DNA of 64,000 nucleotides, taken from positions 124,001-188,000 of the forward strand of contig JADLSH010000140.1 of assembly GCA_016169945.1 (NCBI GenBank). The letters run 5' to 3'. Below, piece after piece: positions 34,519 to 45,247 of this stretch (position 1 is the first letter of the stretch; the number at the start of each line of letters is the position of its first letter). Under the pieces are notes generated by a model. That model saw only the letters and a program-made list of their open reading frames with translations. It ran no database searches and had not been told where the DNA came from. The stretch comes from Trachythela sp. YZ-2020. Its lineage: Eukaryota > Cnidaria > Anthozoa > Malacalcyonacea > Clavulariidae. The position numbers were made by a program, and so were the translations under genes.

Positions 34519-36043
34519 GCTGCTTTGTTTATTTATTTTAAAATATTTGGAAACGTAGCTCTTCAGCGGTAAATGAAAAACTGATTTTCAAGGGGCCGTT
34601 TATCAATACATACATTAATTAAGAATACAAACACTTAGTATATTAAAGTCACTATTGGCTTCTAACTATATACAATATTTCAACTATTTGCAACAATTTT
34701 ATCACAAAAAAGAATTTGATTAAGTTGTCGATGTGTTTCCCTCCAAGTCCTTGTATTGATAATTTATTAAAGTCTTAAAAGAAGACAAGGAAAGTTGATC
34801 GTATACATCGACAATTTCAGCTGGAAGGCTATTGCAGGATACAGCTCCGCGGTATGAAAAGCTATTTTTCAAAAAGTTTGTGTTTGGTTTTTTCAAATAA
34901 AATTTTCGTCAGTATTAATTTTGTTTTCGATTTCTGTGGACGATTTACCTTGACAAGACAAGTTTGTATCGTCCGCAAACATAGAGGCTTGTGTTTCTTC
35001 TAGGACCAAGGTTTGATCCCTGGGATTTTGAAGTTTACATATTTGTTTTCTTTCAGAAAGATAGGATTGAAATAAGTGTAAAGCAGTTCCTCTTATTCCG
35101 TATTGTTCTAGCTTTGAGATTAGAATTTCTTGATCAACAGTGTCGAAAGCTTTTTTTGAGGTCTAGAAATAAAAAGCCATTAATCAGATCTTTGTCCATA
35201 TTAACAAGACATTGGTTAGCAGAATGTAGAAGTGTAGTTTCGGTTGAGTGGAGAGGACGAAAGCCTTATTGTTGGTTCGCTAAAATTGAATTTTGTTTTA
35301 GAAAGTCAAATATTTGATTATAAATAATTTTCTCCAAAATTTTAGCGGCAACTGATATTATGGAAATAGGTCTGTAATTACCACAGTCGGTCTTTTCTCA
35401 AGACTTGTAGATTGGGGTAACTTTCGCAAGTTTCATGTCATCTGGAAAGATACCAGTGTTCAAAACAAGATTAAATAAGTACGTGAGTGATTCAATTATG
35501 GAGTTCCCTGCTGCTTTAAGTAGTTTACTAGAAATCTTATCAAGGCCAATTCTGCCCTAGAAATATTTTTAAATTCGAAAACATTTGTTCCAGGAATCAC
35601 ATAATGTAAGGGGTCGAGATCTGATGGTGGTATATTTTCTGCAAGTTGTGGTCCTATCTTACAGAAAAATGCAATATTTTTATCACCTGTTATCTTATTG
35701 TGGTTAATTATAAGCTCATTTATTGAAGTGGTCTTTGATTTCTTATTCAGTAATCCATTTATGATTTTCCAGCTATCCTTACTATTAGTACTACTCTCCA
35801 AACTTGTTTTGTAGTAATTTGTTTTAGCGTCTTTAATACGACGGTTTACTTCATTTCTACATTTTTCGTATGCTTTGTGATACGCTGGAGAATTATGGCT
35901 GACTGCTTTCTTTTTTAAATAGTCCCTGTTATACTGTAACTCATGTTTTTAATTTCGTTAGTTAGCCATGGCGTATATTCGCTCTTTACTTTTCTTAATC
36001 GCAGAGGTGCATGTTTATCAGCGATTTGAAGAAATATCTCTTT

Positions 36044-36423
36044 CAGTGGCGTAGCCAGGGTCGAATGTTTGGGGGGGCGAGTAGTGAGTGGAAAAGCCAC
36101 GAACCACCTAGGGCGTCCGGGGGCATGCCCCCGGGGAATTTTGGATTTCTAGAGCTTGGAAACGCCATTTCCCGCATTATGATACGAGTTTTTAAAAGTA
36201 ATTGGAAGGTCATAAATCACCAAATTCTGTTATTATTACATTAGAACAGGGCAGAATACACGTGAAAATATCTTTATGATATTTTATGTCTATCTACCGT
36301 CTATGGTTTGGGAGATTTTAATTGGATTTGACTCGCCGGATTTGAACTTTTCATGAGAACGGTTTTGAAGACCATTGGGGGGGCGATCGCCCCCGCCCTC
36401 GTTCCCCCTTGGCTACGCCACTG
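36044..36423. mobile_element. hAT-type MITE, 380 bp, in the LINE ORF2
   Basis: Ends CAGTGGCGTAGCCAGGG and CCTTGGCTACGCCACTG are inverted repeats flanked by a perfect 8-bp duplication ATCTCTTT (36036-36043 and 36424-36431). Eight-base duplications with CAGTGGCGTAGC-type ends are typical of hAT MITEs. Dropping the MITE and one duplication restores a continuous LINE reading frame across the site (WHQWKEI then FLQIADKHAPL). No transposase. Confidence 0.92.
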
Positions 36424-37255
36424 ATCTCTTTCCATTGATGCCATGCTAAGTTGGGATCTGTGTAAGGATTGAAATTACTAAATGCTTCTCCTAGATTGTT
36501 TTGGAAATCAGTCGAATTGAAGTGCCTGAATTGTCTTGTCTCTATTAATTTGCAAATATAAACCAGGCTATGATCACTTATCCCCAATTCAATGACCCCA
36601 GAATCAATTGTTTTATTGTCGTCAATTTTAGTGAGTATGAGATCTATAAGAGTTTGGGAATAATTAGTTGTCCTACTTGGTTTGTCAACATGTTGTTGAA
36701 GTTGATAAATGACTATTAAGTCTTTCATCTTTTTAATGCTAGGATTGACGCAATCCTTTTTTAACAGATCGCAATTAAAATCACCGGATATAATGATTTC
36801 CTTACTTTCGTCATCAATTTTCTGAAAAAAATTTCAAAGCATTCAAGTAATTCAATATTTGAATCTGGTGGGCGGTACCAGGTAGAAACTAACATTGGTT
36901 TGCTTTTTGGTTTTCTAATCTCAATACATAATGCTTCAACGTTTTCGGGAATTAGATCACTTCGATCAACATATGGAATGTTGTTGCGTAAGTATATTGC
37001 AACGCCTCCTCCATTTCGATTTCGATCTTTTCTTACTATTTCATAACCGCAAATTTCAACCTCGGTACTAGAAATGGAATTGTCAAGTCGTGTCTCATTA
37101 ATGCATAAAATGTCAATGGGTTGTTCATGGATAAATATTCGAAGTTCTTCAATATGTTTAACTAAGCTTGTAATATTTAATTGCCCAATTTTAAAACCTT
37201 TGAGCTTTGGATAAGCGAATTCGCTCATGTGTGATAACGAATTTGTGGAAGTCAC
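36424..37255 (-). pseudogene. LINE ORF2 endonuclease segment
   Basis: Two open segments (36761-37255 and 36424-36728) in different frames. They encode an APE-type endonuclease: FKIGQLNITSLVKHIEELR (strand 1 with the catalytic Asn), LCINETRLD (catalytic Glu), GGGVAIYLRN, VSTWYRPPDSN and a late GISDHSLVY (SDH motif). The GDFN-type block falls at the frameshift near 36750-36790. Confidence 0.75.
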
Positions 37256-37512
37256 ATCATTTTCTACGGAGCTATATTCTGGTTCTATTAGTCAACTTTT
37301 ATTTAAGAAATTTTTAATATTTTTGGCGAGAGCTCCAGTGCCTTTTCTGTTCAAATGTAACCCGTAGTTGTTTAGATGAGAATAGTCAATGTTTTTGTTA
37401 TCTATGAGATCCCGTTTATTAACTGCACACAATTCTACTAATAGTTCATTATATCGTTTTACCTGTTCACTGATAAGTCAGGAAACTTAGTAAATCAGGG
37501 TACTTTATACAT

Positions 37513-37887
37513 GGCCGGATTTTGAGGGGAGGTGCGGGGAGGTGTGGGGAGGTGTGCACCTCTCCTGGGATCGTTTTACACCTTCCCTGAGAATTTTGGC
37601 ACCTCCCCTAAAAATTCATGCACCTCCCTTATTGAGTGAAATGATTGATCAAAGTCAAAATTTAATGTTGAATAATAACAGAACCATTACAACCAACTTG
37701 CCATGTTTGATGAAACACAATTTCAATCGGATGACTCATAAATTAATAATGCATAAATACATACATTACACACATAAAGTCACATTTTTTATTTCAGAGG
37801 GATACGTCTGAAACCTTGGAGCTCGGACGCTGCACCTCCCCTAAAATTTTTTCCACCTCCCACAGCATGTACGCTAAAATCCGGGCT
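37513..37887. repeat. TIR element with GGCCGGATTTTGAGGGG ends
   Basis: The left end GGCCGGATTTTGAG and right end CTAAAATCCGGGC are inverted. Next to each end lies a run of GGGGAGGTG or its complement CACCTCCCC. No gene inside. Target duplication not clear. Confidence 0.6.
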
Positions 37888-38544
37888 TGATTTTATATAT
37901 TTAGCTCTGGTAAAACGAGGATGAGAGTGGATGAGAATTAGCAAGCGAGAGTTTACATCAGAGTTTAATCAACGCTCATGCCCCGGTCAAACGAGAACAA
38001 CTTGCATGAGAGTTGACTGGATATTACCGGGCGTACCGGTCAATCGAGCAAACTCACGTCAACTCTCATTAATTTTGACTTGGTTGGTTGATAAAACTTT
38101 GGCGGTCAAACGGGAATGAGAGTTGAAACTTTCATTGACTCCCATCAACTCTCCTTTTCGTTTCAGAGAAAACCGAAATGTCAGACAAGAAAACTTTTGT
38201 AATTATATTGCGATTATGTAATTATGCAAGAACAAAAACAAACAAAATGTTTAAACCTGGATTCAAACCAGTTAACACTACCATCTTTTTTTCTAAAAGC
38301 GTATCTTATAATTACGTAGGTTCCCTCTATAAGCATATCATGCTTTGGAACAAATGTAAAGTTAATACTATAATGTTTAAACAAGGAAGCTTTTAGTTCT
38401 ATATTTTGTCCTTCTTAATAATTACTAGTACCTCCCATGATCAGTTGCTTGAAATGATCTACTGCTAACGTTACTACGAAGGGAAAAAGTTTCTTAAAGT
38501 TGCTATAACTAAAAAATGTTAAGTGAAACGCCAAAAGTTAGTAC
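37888..38544. other. 3' flank of the receptor gene
   Basis: Contains irregular repeats of AACTCTCAT / ATGAGAGTT on both strands (37925-38160). Downstream (on the minus strand) of the receptor stop codon, it should hold the 3' UTR. I cannot place the polyadenylation site with confidence. Confidence 0.4.
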
Positions 38545-38832
38545 TCAAACGTTGGCGGGCGGTACATTTACTGGCCTGTTAAGCCAAGCCGAAATCTTCG
38601 CGCAGACATACGGTGTTGAGAAGGTATACAGTAGGGGATTGATTGCTGAGTTTATAGGTAATACAAACACAGCTATCCAGGCGTAAACCTGCTTTGATGG
38701 ATCATGTAGATTTCCCGTTAACGCCAGGATACTGACAATGATGACAGGAAACCAGCAGGCGAAATCTGTCAATATGATAAACATCATTCGTTTGGCAAGT
38801 GCCGTGTTTTGATTCATTCTTGTAGATCTCAC
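38545..38832 (-). CDS. LRR-containing GPCR, last exon (TM6-TM7 and tail)
   Basis: Final coding exon of a relaxin-receptor/GRL101-like receptor in the plasma membrane. The acceptor AAATAG|GTGAGA is at 38833/38832 and the exon continues in frame (phase 0) from the preceding exon across a 6,415-bp intron. It encodes the end of intracellular loop 3 (MNQNTALAKRMM), TM6 with TDFACWFPVIIVSILAL (the conserved CWxP), an extracellular loop, TM7 (AWIAVFVLPINSAINPLLY, the NPxxY motif as NPLLY) and a tail of about 20 residues ending PPANV before TGA at 38545. The tail is short for an LGR; no palmitoylation Cys is visible beyond the VCAK near the membrane. The reading frame is intact. Confidence 0.9.
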   Translation of the reverse strand: MRSTRMNQNTALAKRMMFIILTDFACWFPVIIVSILALTGNLHDPSKQVYAWIAVFVLPINSAINPLLYTFSTPYVCAKISAWLNRPVNVPPANV

Positions 38833-38957
38833 CTATTTGGATAGAAATTCAAATAATTTATTTTCCAATATAGGATTTAAATTACATCTTGCTACGTTTA
38901 GTACGCAGGATTTATGGTTTTTAGTCGGCTGATTTATGGAGGTTCATGATATTTGTA

Positions 38958-39560
38958 CAGGGTGTAAAGGTAAAAAAGTTTTCCAACTTTGGCGCGCTAT
39001 TGTACGTTTACTCGGTGTATGAACGAAATTTTTCATATGCGGAAAGATCAGGCAGGCTTTAGCTGTTGAGCGACGCGTTTTAATACCAAATCGAGAAGAA
39101 AAAATGAGCAAATACGATAAAAAAAAATGGTAGTCAGAATCGCATATTTTCAGGATCTGAGATTTTCTCCTAAAAGAGAGTTGGGACTACTGAAAATTAC
39201 CTTTGGGACTTCAGTAATTGATGAATTTCGCTTCTGAATAAACTACCAGCATATGCATATTAAGTAGGAATAAATCTCAGTCATTGAATAAATGCAAACA
39301 TGAGGCAAGCTGTGACATATTCGTGATTAATTGTTTTGATTCGTTATGTACTCGCTTATTAATTAGGCACATTGAAATTTTGACTACCATTTTTATCGGA
39401 CTTGTATTTGCTCATTTTGTCTCGATTTGGTATTAAAAACGCGTCATTCAACAGCTAAAAGCCTGATCTTTCCGCATATGAAACAATTTCGTTCATACAC
39501 CGAGTAGTTCACGTACAATAGCGCGCCAAAGTTGGATTACCTTTTTTTTGATACACCCTG
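38958..39560. mobile_element. Tc1/mariner-type MITE, 603 bp
   Basis: Inverted repeats of about 175 bp start CAGGGTGTA and are flanked by TA on both sides (38956-38957 and 39561-39562). The arms share long identical blocks such as CCAACTTTGGCGCGCTATTG. No transposase is present. A TA target with CAGGGTG ends points to the Tc1/mariner superfamily. Confidence 0.85.
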
Positions 39561-39589
39561 TATAGGTAATAGTATGTTTTCGAATGCAA

Positions 39590-40080
39590 TTTGGAGAAAA
39601 CATGCACGAGTGAGATGTTCTAGTATCAAAATAGCACGTATCCGAAGGACGAGTGCTATTTCAGGTCTTTAAAAAACTCACGAGTGCATATTTTATCCAA
39701 ATTTGTATAGGTACGAGTGCAATTTGGAAAAAACATGCATCAGTGAGTTTTTCAAAGACCATCAAAATGAAATATTTGAGGTCTTTGAAAAACTCACGAG
39801 TGCATGTTGTTTCAAATTGCACGAGCAATCATTCTATTACTTAATTATTAATAATATGCATGGACAATTTAACACGAAGAGAATCTTTCCAATCAGAATG
39901 CTCTGTGCAAATAACGTGGAAAAAATGCAACTGGGAGAGGTTTTTTCTAGTCAAAAATGACTTTTGTGCAAATTTAAAAAACTAAAAAATTTGCACTATA
40001 TTTCCTTTTTTCTGCACTGTATTTTCTTTTTCTGCACTCTATTTCCTCATAACTGCGCTGCTCTCAGCCAATCAGAATTG
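39590..40080. repeat. Repeat cluster with ACTCACGAGTGCATGTTTT motifs
   Basis: Copies of a segment near AAACTCACGAGTGCATGTT occur on both strands at 39590-39840. Three copies of a TTTCTGCACTGTATTTTC unit follow at about 39990-40050. It looks like a scrambled palindromic MITE. No gene. Confidence 0.55.
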
Positions 40081-40144
40081 AGAAATTTTGTTGTTTAAGT
40101 TAAAGTCTTGTTAATTTCGAAGAGGCTATGAATTCTATAGGGCT

Positions 40145-41188
40145 ATGAATACTATAATGGCGGACAGTTGTTCTCTCTTGAGCTCCGCTAGTTCTATTAG
40201 TAATTGTGTTATCGATCTATGTTTTCCCGAAATTATTGAACATAAAGAGTGTTCGAACCTGTCCTACGACGGGATACGAATAAAATGGCTTGGAAGTTAT
40301 GATTCACTAAAGAATTTTGTCGAACTTGGTATCAAACTACATGGCGACTGGTCATCACCAGGCGGAAGCTCGAAAAAGTTTTCATGTCGCAGCCCGGTTA
40401 TTACCATCACCTGGTATCCTGGTAAGCAAAACTCTCTTATCTTACGCGGTGATGCAAGTTTTGTCTTATCTGATATGCTGATCGAAACCGTTCGTGCTAT
40501 GGCAAACCAAAGCAATCTCACTCCGAAACCAAGCTCACTAGACGAAGGTGTGTATCTAAACAATGTGTCTATGTCCGATTGTGTATTAAGCACAACCGAT
40601 ACGAATTCAGTGGTCGAAGCATGTACCGAAAGTCCAAAATCCTTGGCTAGGAACGATACGCTGGTTGGCGATCACATTGAGGTAAGAAATGACACCCCAC
40701 GTTGCAAATCAACGCAAGGATCTTATTGTAACTGTCGGTGTGCATTATTAGCTGCTGATTTAGAAGGGGTAATGCTTGAGATGGCGATTATGCAAAATGA
40801 TATTAAAGCTAACGCCATTAAACCCCGGAAAGATGAAGTAAACCAGCTTAAAAAGGAGCTTTCTAGTGAGAGGGAGAAATGCAAGCGCCTGGAAGCTGAT
40901 CTGTCTATTTTAATCAAAGGAAGAACGTGTGAGGTTAATGAATTGAACGATATTATTGCCTCTCTTGAACTTAAACTTAAAGCCACTGAGGCGATTAATG
41001 ACTCCTTGAGAGAATTAATTAAGACCAAAATCTCCAATTCAAAGCAGAATGAAACTTTCCCTGGCAACGCTGCCATAAAAAACGATAAACAATGCGGGCC
41101 GAACCATGTAGAACAAAGCAATCGTGACTTTAATCGAGGTTTGGGTGAGAAAAACTCCCGACCGACCTTGCACAGAAATCGCGCCTGA
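40145..41188 (+). CDS. LINE ORF1 protein, N-terminal part
   Basis: 347 codons from an ATG at 40145. ORF1 proteins bind the LINE RNA and chaperone nucleic acid. The first ~115 residues form a compact, probably globular region (IRIKWLGSYDSLKNFVELGI, WSSPGG, VITITWYPGKQNSLILRGD). A Cys-rich stretch (CNCRC) follows at about residue 195, then a clear coiled coil (about residues 225-295, heptads such as VNQLKKELSSEREKCKRLEA), which would allow trimer or dimer formation. The frame ends at 41188, but the next frame continues smoothly into coding-like sequence to 41907, so a 1-base indel near 41180 has probably shortened the protein. Confidence 0.72.
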   Translation: MNTIMADSCSLLSSASSISNCVIDLCFPEIIEHKECSNLSYDGIRIKWLGSYDSLKNFVELGIKLHGDWSSPGGSSKKFSCRSPVITITWYPGKQNSLILRGDASFVLSDMLIETVRAMANQSNLTPKPSSLDEGVYLNNVSMSDCVLSTTDTNSVVEACTESPKSLARNDTLVGDHIEVRNDTPRCKSTQGSYCNCRCALLAADLEGVMLEMAIMQNDIKANAIKPRKDEVNQLKKELSSEREKCKRLEADLSILIKGRTCEVNELNDIIASLELKLKATEAINDSLRELIKTKISNSKQNETFPGNAAIKNDKQCGPNHVEQSNRDFNRGLGEKNSRPTLHRNRA

Positions 41189-41907
41189 CTTCCAATCTAG
41201 TCGTTTCCAACAATGGACGCGTTGACAATGACCGTAAAGAAATTAACTCATCAGTTAAGGATAATCAATTATTTTTAAATACCGATAATAGCTCAGCCAA
41301 CCTATTACAAAGCCATAATAATAATCTGATCAATGGCATCAATTCCCCTGACGGTCAACATGTGAAAGTTAATTTGAATGCAAGGAAATTGCTAAATATT
41401 ATCGAACGCAAATCCCCACTTCAAGTACCTGGAGTGTCAGTTACTATGAATGAATTCGACAACAAGGTTGACACATATCCCATTATCGATGGTCACAACT
41501 ACAGTTTGAGGAACGTTAGTTCGTCAACCTTTAATGTTCTTAAAGATGTTCAATTTTTACCCCTAATCAGTCTCAACGAATCCCATGATACCCCTCGTAA
41601 CATGAAATCAAAAACGAGTAAGGCAAAGGCCAATTCGACCGAAGCTCATGTCCATAGGAATATGCATCGGCATAGTTTTCATAGAAGGAGGAAAAACAGC
41701 AGCAAAAATAGATTTAATCGCATGCAAAATTTTCATCCTGTTCCCGAGAGGAGACGACCCCCAGACTGGCAGAATTACCTGTCACATGTTCGGCACAAAA
41801 CAACATATCCACTCACGACATACCCCAAACCACGATCCCCCCAATTCCCTCACCCATGTTCGCTGAGACCGCTGATGGAGTTCTCTTTCGAATACCCGTT
41901 AGAATAA
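41189..41907 (+). pseudogene. LINE ORF1 C-terminal part, frame-shifted
   Basis: Continuation of ORF1 in the next frame (an open segment with its own ATG at 41362). It is Asn/Ser-rich and then strongly basic (HRHSFHRRRKNSSKNRF), as expected for a nucleic-acid-binding tail. It overlaps the start of ORF2 (41856) by 52 bp in another frame, the usual LINE ORF1/ORF2 arrangement. Confidence 0.55.
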
Positions 41908-43463
41908 CCCCACCTAATCAAGAGCGTTCGATTTCAAACCGGAATTTCAGTAACACCCTCGACCTAGTTCAAAGGAGAAATACAACAATACATCACGGGC
42001 CGAACCATGTAGATGCTAACCTTCATTTTCCTCAACACCCGATCCCTGTACTTATAACAAATCATACCCGGCCATATAACACTGCTAGAAAAAACGGCAA
42101 TGTGGTCAATAGCAATAATATTGCTGTTAAAATAACCTCCATTGACGAACTTGCAACAACAACTCCTATTACTCTTTCAGGCCTAAAGATTGTTCACTTA
42201 AATATTCGCTCATTGAGGAACATAGCCCATCTTGTTCAACTTAGGGATCTAGCCATATCATCAAATATCGATGTCCTTACAATCTCCGAAACATGGTTGA
42301 ACACAACGGTTACCAACTCTGAAGTCGGCGTCGCGGGCTATAAGTTGTTCAGGCTCGATCGCCTTCATAAAAGGGGTGGCGGCGTTTGCGCCTACATTCG
42401 AAAAGAAATAAAAGCCTCCGTATTAAAAGAACTTTCACAAATATCCGAAACTAATTTCCACCAACTCTGGAAAAAACTTCAATGCAATAAATCCAAATCT
42501 CTTTTAATATGTGTTTCGTACCGTCCACCAGACTGTCCTGTGGCCTGTTTTGAGAACTTCTTCAAACCTAATTACATGCAAGCTCTTCTATATGGAAAAC
42601 CGATTTTCATTCTCGGTGATCTGAACTGCAATTTGTTAAAGACTAGCCGTGACCAGAAAGTTCTAGCTGACGTATCTGCTGAACTAAACCTCACACAAAT
42701 GATCAATAGTCCAACTAGAATAACACATACTTGCCACTCATTAATTGACGTTATTCTCACCTCGTCCTCGAAACTTGTGCGCGAAAGCGGCGTGTTAAAT
42801 ACCCCAATCAGCGACCATCTACCTGTTTACGCCATACTGAAGTTGAGACCACCTAAGAAAGCACCATGCTTTATTACTGTACGGAGCTACAAGCACTATA
42901 ACCCCTTGTCATTCTCCTCTGATCTCGCTTCGAACTCAAACCGTCTCCTATCTATTTTCTCGGAATGCGACGTGAATTCGAAGTTAAAAACCTTCAACGA
43001 CATACTTCACTCTGTCCTTGGTGTACATGCACCAATAAAGACCGTGAAAGTTCGTAGCCGACCATGCCCGTACGTCACGCACGAAATTAAAAACCTTATG
43101 AGAGGTAGAGATCGACTTCACCGCCGTTACCTACAGACCCGCGACAATAATGATTGGAATCATTACAAAGATTATCGTAACAAAGTCAAATCTACACTAA
43201 AAAGTGCTGCCAAAATCCACGCATTTAATGAAGTTCAGAAACATAAGAACAACCCCAGCTCTCTTTGGAAGACAATAAATCGATATATTCCAACCAAAGA
43301 AAAGGAATCGCAAGTATATGCCAAGGATCAAAAAGTAGTGGCTGATGATTTCAACCAGTACTTCACCTCGCTGGGAAAGAACACCGCTGAAGCAGCAAGA
43401 CGTGTAGCTGAAGACAATAACATTGAATTAATTCAATTCTGTAATTTCTTACCCAACAAGTGA
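41856..43463 (+). CDS. LINE ORF2, endonuclease and linker
   Basis: 535 codons. The APE-type endonuclease that nicks the target DNA spans roughly residues 108-330: LKIVHLNIRSLRN (Asn block), LTISETWLN (Glu), KRGGGVCAYIR, CVSYRPPDCP, FILGDLNCN (the GDxN block) and ISDHLPVYA (SDH). A linker follows with a basic helical region (KNLMRGRDRLHRRYLQTRD) and a PSSLWKTINRYIP block, which leads into the RT in related LINEs. The frame stops at 43463 while the RT continues in the next frame from about 43461, so one indel splits ORF2. The start is taken at the ATG overlapping ORF1. Confidence 0.8.
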   Translation: MFAETADGVLFRIPVRITPPNQERSISNRNFSNTLDLVQRRNTTIHHGPNHVDANLHFPQHPIPVLITNHTRPYNTARKNGNVVNSNNIAVKITSIDELATTTPITLSGLKIVHLNIRSLRNIAHLVQLRDLAISSNIDVLTISETWLNTTVTNSEVGVAGYKLFRLDRLHKRGGGVCAYIRKEIKASVLKELSQISETNFHQLWKKLQCNKSKSLLICVSYRPPDCPVACFENFFKPNYMQALLYGKPIFILGDLNCNLLKTSRDQKVLADVSAELNLTQMINSPTRITHTCHSLIDVILTSSSKLVRESGVLNTPISDHLPVYAILKLRPPKKAPCFITVRSYKHYNPLSFSSDLASNSNRLLSIFSECDVNSKLKTFNDILHSVLGVHAPIKTVKVRSRPCPYVTHEIKNLMRGRDRLHRRYLQTRDNNDWNHYKDYRNKVKSTLKSAAKIHAFNEVQKHKNNPSSLWKTINRYIPTKEKESQVYAKDQKVVADDFNQYFTSLGKNTAEAARRVAEDNNIELIQFCNFLPNK

Positions 43464-45036
43464 GCTATTTTACTTCGAATCAGTTACCTGCACCGAGGTG
43501 CAACGTATTATCCTCGCTATGCCCACTAACAAGTCCCCTGGACTAGATAAGATAAGCCTTCGTGTTATTAAAGACAGCCTTCCTGTGATATTAGCCCCCC
43601 TCACGGACATAATAAACTGTTCACTCGCTTCATCGACGTTTCCTGATGTTTGGAAATTAGCCGAAGTAATTCCATTGCTGAAGGAAGGCGATCACGAGTT
43701 GGCATGGAATAATCGACCTCTTTCACTTCTTGTCGTTGCTTCAAAAATTTGTGAAAAAGTTGTCCTTAATCAATTTGGTGCTTACTTATCTAACAATAAT
43801 CGTTTATCCTCTCATCAGAGTGGAAATAGAAAATACCATTCCACTGAAACCATCAACATTATGGTAAGCGACTGTATTCTGGAAGCTATGGACAAGAAGA
43901 TGGTGACCGCTTTGATCTTGTTAGATTTATCCAAAGCATTTGACAGCGTCAGCCACTCAATCTTGTTGCATAAACTAAGTTGCGTTGGTGCTTCTCCTGT
44001 GGCATTGAAATGGTTCGACAGTTATCTCTCTGGTAGATCTCAATCTGTACGTATTGGATCACAAATGTCTTCTTCACTCCCCATTACTCATGGCGTACCA
44101 CAAGGTGCAATCCTATCACCTCTATTGTTCTGTATCTACACAAATGACCTACCATCAACCACTCAATCGTGTAACCTTGATTCGTACGTAGATGATTCTA
44201 AAGTTTTTCTGTCGTTCTCCATCAAAGACATAGAACAAGCGACTCATAATTTGGAATCAGATCTCAACAGGGTCGTAAAGTGGTGTTCTGCGAACCAATT
44301 GCTTATTAACCCAGAAAAAACTAAATTCCTCCTTGTTGGAACAAGTCAACTGATGGGAACCATCCCCCCTGATATATCGTTAAACCTCTTGGGAAAAACC
44401 ATTACGCCAGTCCCATCCGTCGAAGATCTAGGGGTACTTCTTGACTCACACCTATCATATGACTGTCACATTACTAAACTGGTTTCATCATGTATGTCCA
44501 AATTAGTTCAAATCTACCGAGTCAAGGACAGCTTCGACAGAGATACGCTCTTGTTAGTTATTGAAGCTCTTGTTATTAGCAGGCTTTTATACTGCTCCTC
44601 CGTCTGGTCTAATACTTCCTCTGTGAATTTGAAAAAACTCCAGGCAGTACAGAACTTTGCGTGTAGAGTCATCACAAATACCAGAAAGTTTGACCATATT
44701 ACACCAGTTTTACAAGAACTTGGATGGCTACCTGTCGAACAACTGTTATTGTTTAGAGATACAGTAATGGCCTATAAGTGCGTTAACAACCTAGCCCCCA
44801 ATTATTTATGCGACAAGTTTAGTAAACGTGCTGAGTTACACGATCATCCAATGCGCTATCAAGATCTGCTCCACATTCCATTTTACAGAACGGCAGCAGG
44901 ACAGAGAACGTTTCACTACAGAGGAACGAAAATCTGGAACGATTTAGAAGACAATTTTAAAAACATTCCTACAGTAAGAAGTTTTAAGAAGAAACTTAAA
45001 TCACATATTCTAGATACGTTTTATTCGAATCCATAA
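43464..45036 (+). CDS. LINE ORF2, reverse transcriptase
   Basis: Open from just after the frameshift (first ATG 43498) for over 510 codons. RT blocks in order: AMPTNKSPGLDKIS, VIPLLKEGD with the altered WNNRPLSLL, LSSHQSGNRKYHSTET, ALILLDLSKAFDSVSH, ITHGVPQGAILSPLLF, the catalytic SYVDDSKV (YVDD), and a C-terminal thumb region. It makes cDNA at the nicked target. An element with an intact catalytic domain but a broken ORF2 frame is probably immobile unless the indel is an assembly error. Closest in style to L2/CR1 clades. Confidence 0.82.
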
Positions 45037-45247
45037 TTTTTATCCTTTTATCATAAATTGACAATTTAGAAAGTCTTATAGATATATAGTTTAAATTATC
45101 TTAACATAACATTTTAAATTAGCTGTTATATTAATATTTAAATTGTTGTAATTTTATGCTGAAGAGCCCACTTGGGAGCATATCATTAAAGTAGCATATC
45201 ATTAAAGTATCATATCATACATATCAAAAGAGAAGTAGAAATCTCAC
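45037..45247 (+). other. LINE 3' UTR and junction with the receptor donor site
   Basis: AT-rich 3' UTR with a CTGAAGAGCCCACTTGGGAG stem-like segment, then direct repeats containing ATATCATTAAAGT. Host intron sequence resumes at about 45227 with only ~21 bp before the receptor donor GTGAGA (read on the minus strand). Confidence 0.6.

Larger units (their letters stand above)
34515..37478 (-). mobile_element. LINE (L2/CR1 clade), nearly 3 kb, broken
   Basis: Minus-strand element running from an ORF1-end-like region (about 37290-37478, containing a LNNYGLHLNRKGTGALAKN esterase-like block) through endonuclease, linker and reverse transcriptase to a 3' UTR and tail at 34515. The 5' end is truncated near 37478. 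The RT region at about 34870-35500 shows [15 protein letters not shown] and MFADDTN, but the GVPQG block that should lie between them is missing. A hAT-type MITE sits inside the linker. It has many stops and frameshifts and is inactive. Confidence 0.82.
40115..45226 (+). mobile_element. Nearly complete L2/CR1-type LINE in the receptor intron
   Basis: Plus-strand element, antisense to the receptor. It has a 5' region with the segment GGCTATGAATNCTATA repeated twice (40122-40158), ORF1, an overlapping ORF2 with endonuclease and reverse transcriptase, and a 3' UTR ending in short direct repeats (ATATCATTAAAGT-like, 45180-45226), as is usual for L2/CR1 tails. I see only two disruptive frameshifts (near 41180 in ORF1 and near 43460 in ORF2), so it is a fairly young copy. 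The 3' end stops about 21 bp from the receptor splice donor. Confidence 0.88.
38833..45247 (-). other. Receptor intron of 6.4 kb between TM5 and TM6
   Basis: Bounded by the donor GCG|GTGAGA at 45248/45247 and the acceptor AAATAG at 38833, phase 0. It holds a TA-flanked MITE, a repeat cluster and a LINE of about 5.1 kb on the opposite strand, which together account for most of its length. Confidence 0.85.

Noticed and set aside
40297..41121. Minus-strand open frames opposite the LINE ORF1
   Set aside because: They mirror a real plus-strand ORF with a coiled coil and have no features of their own.
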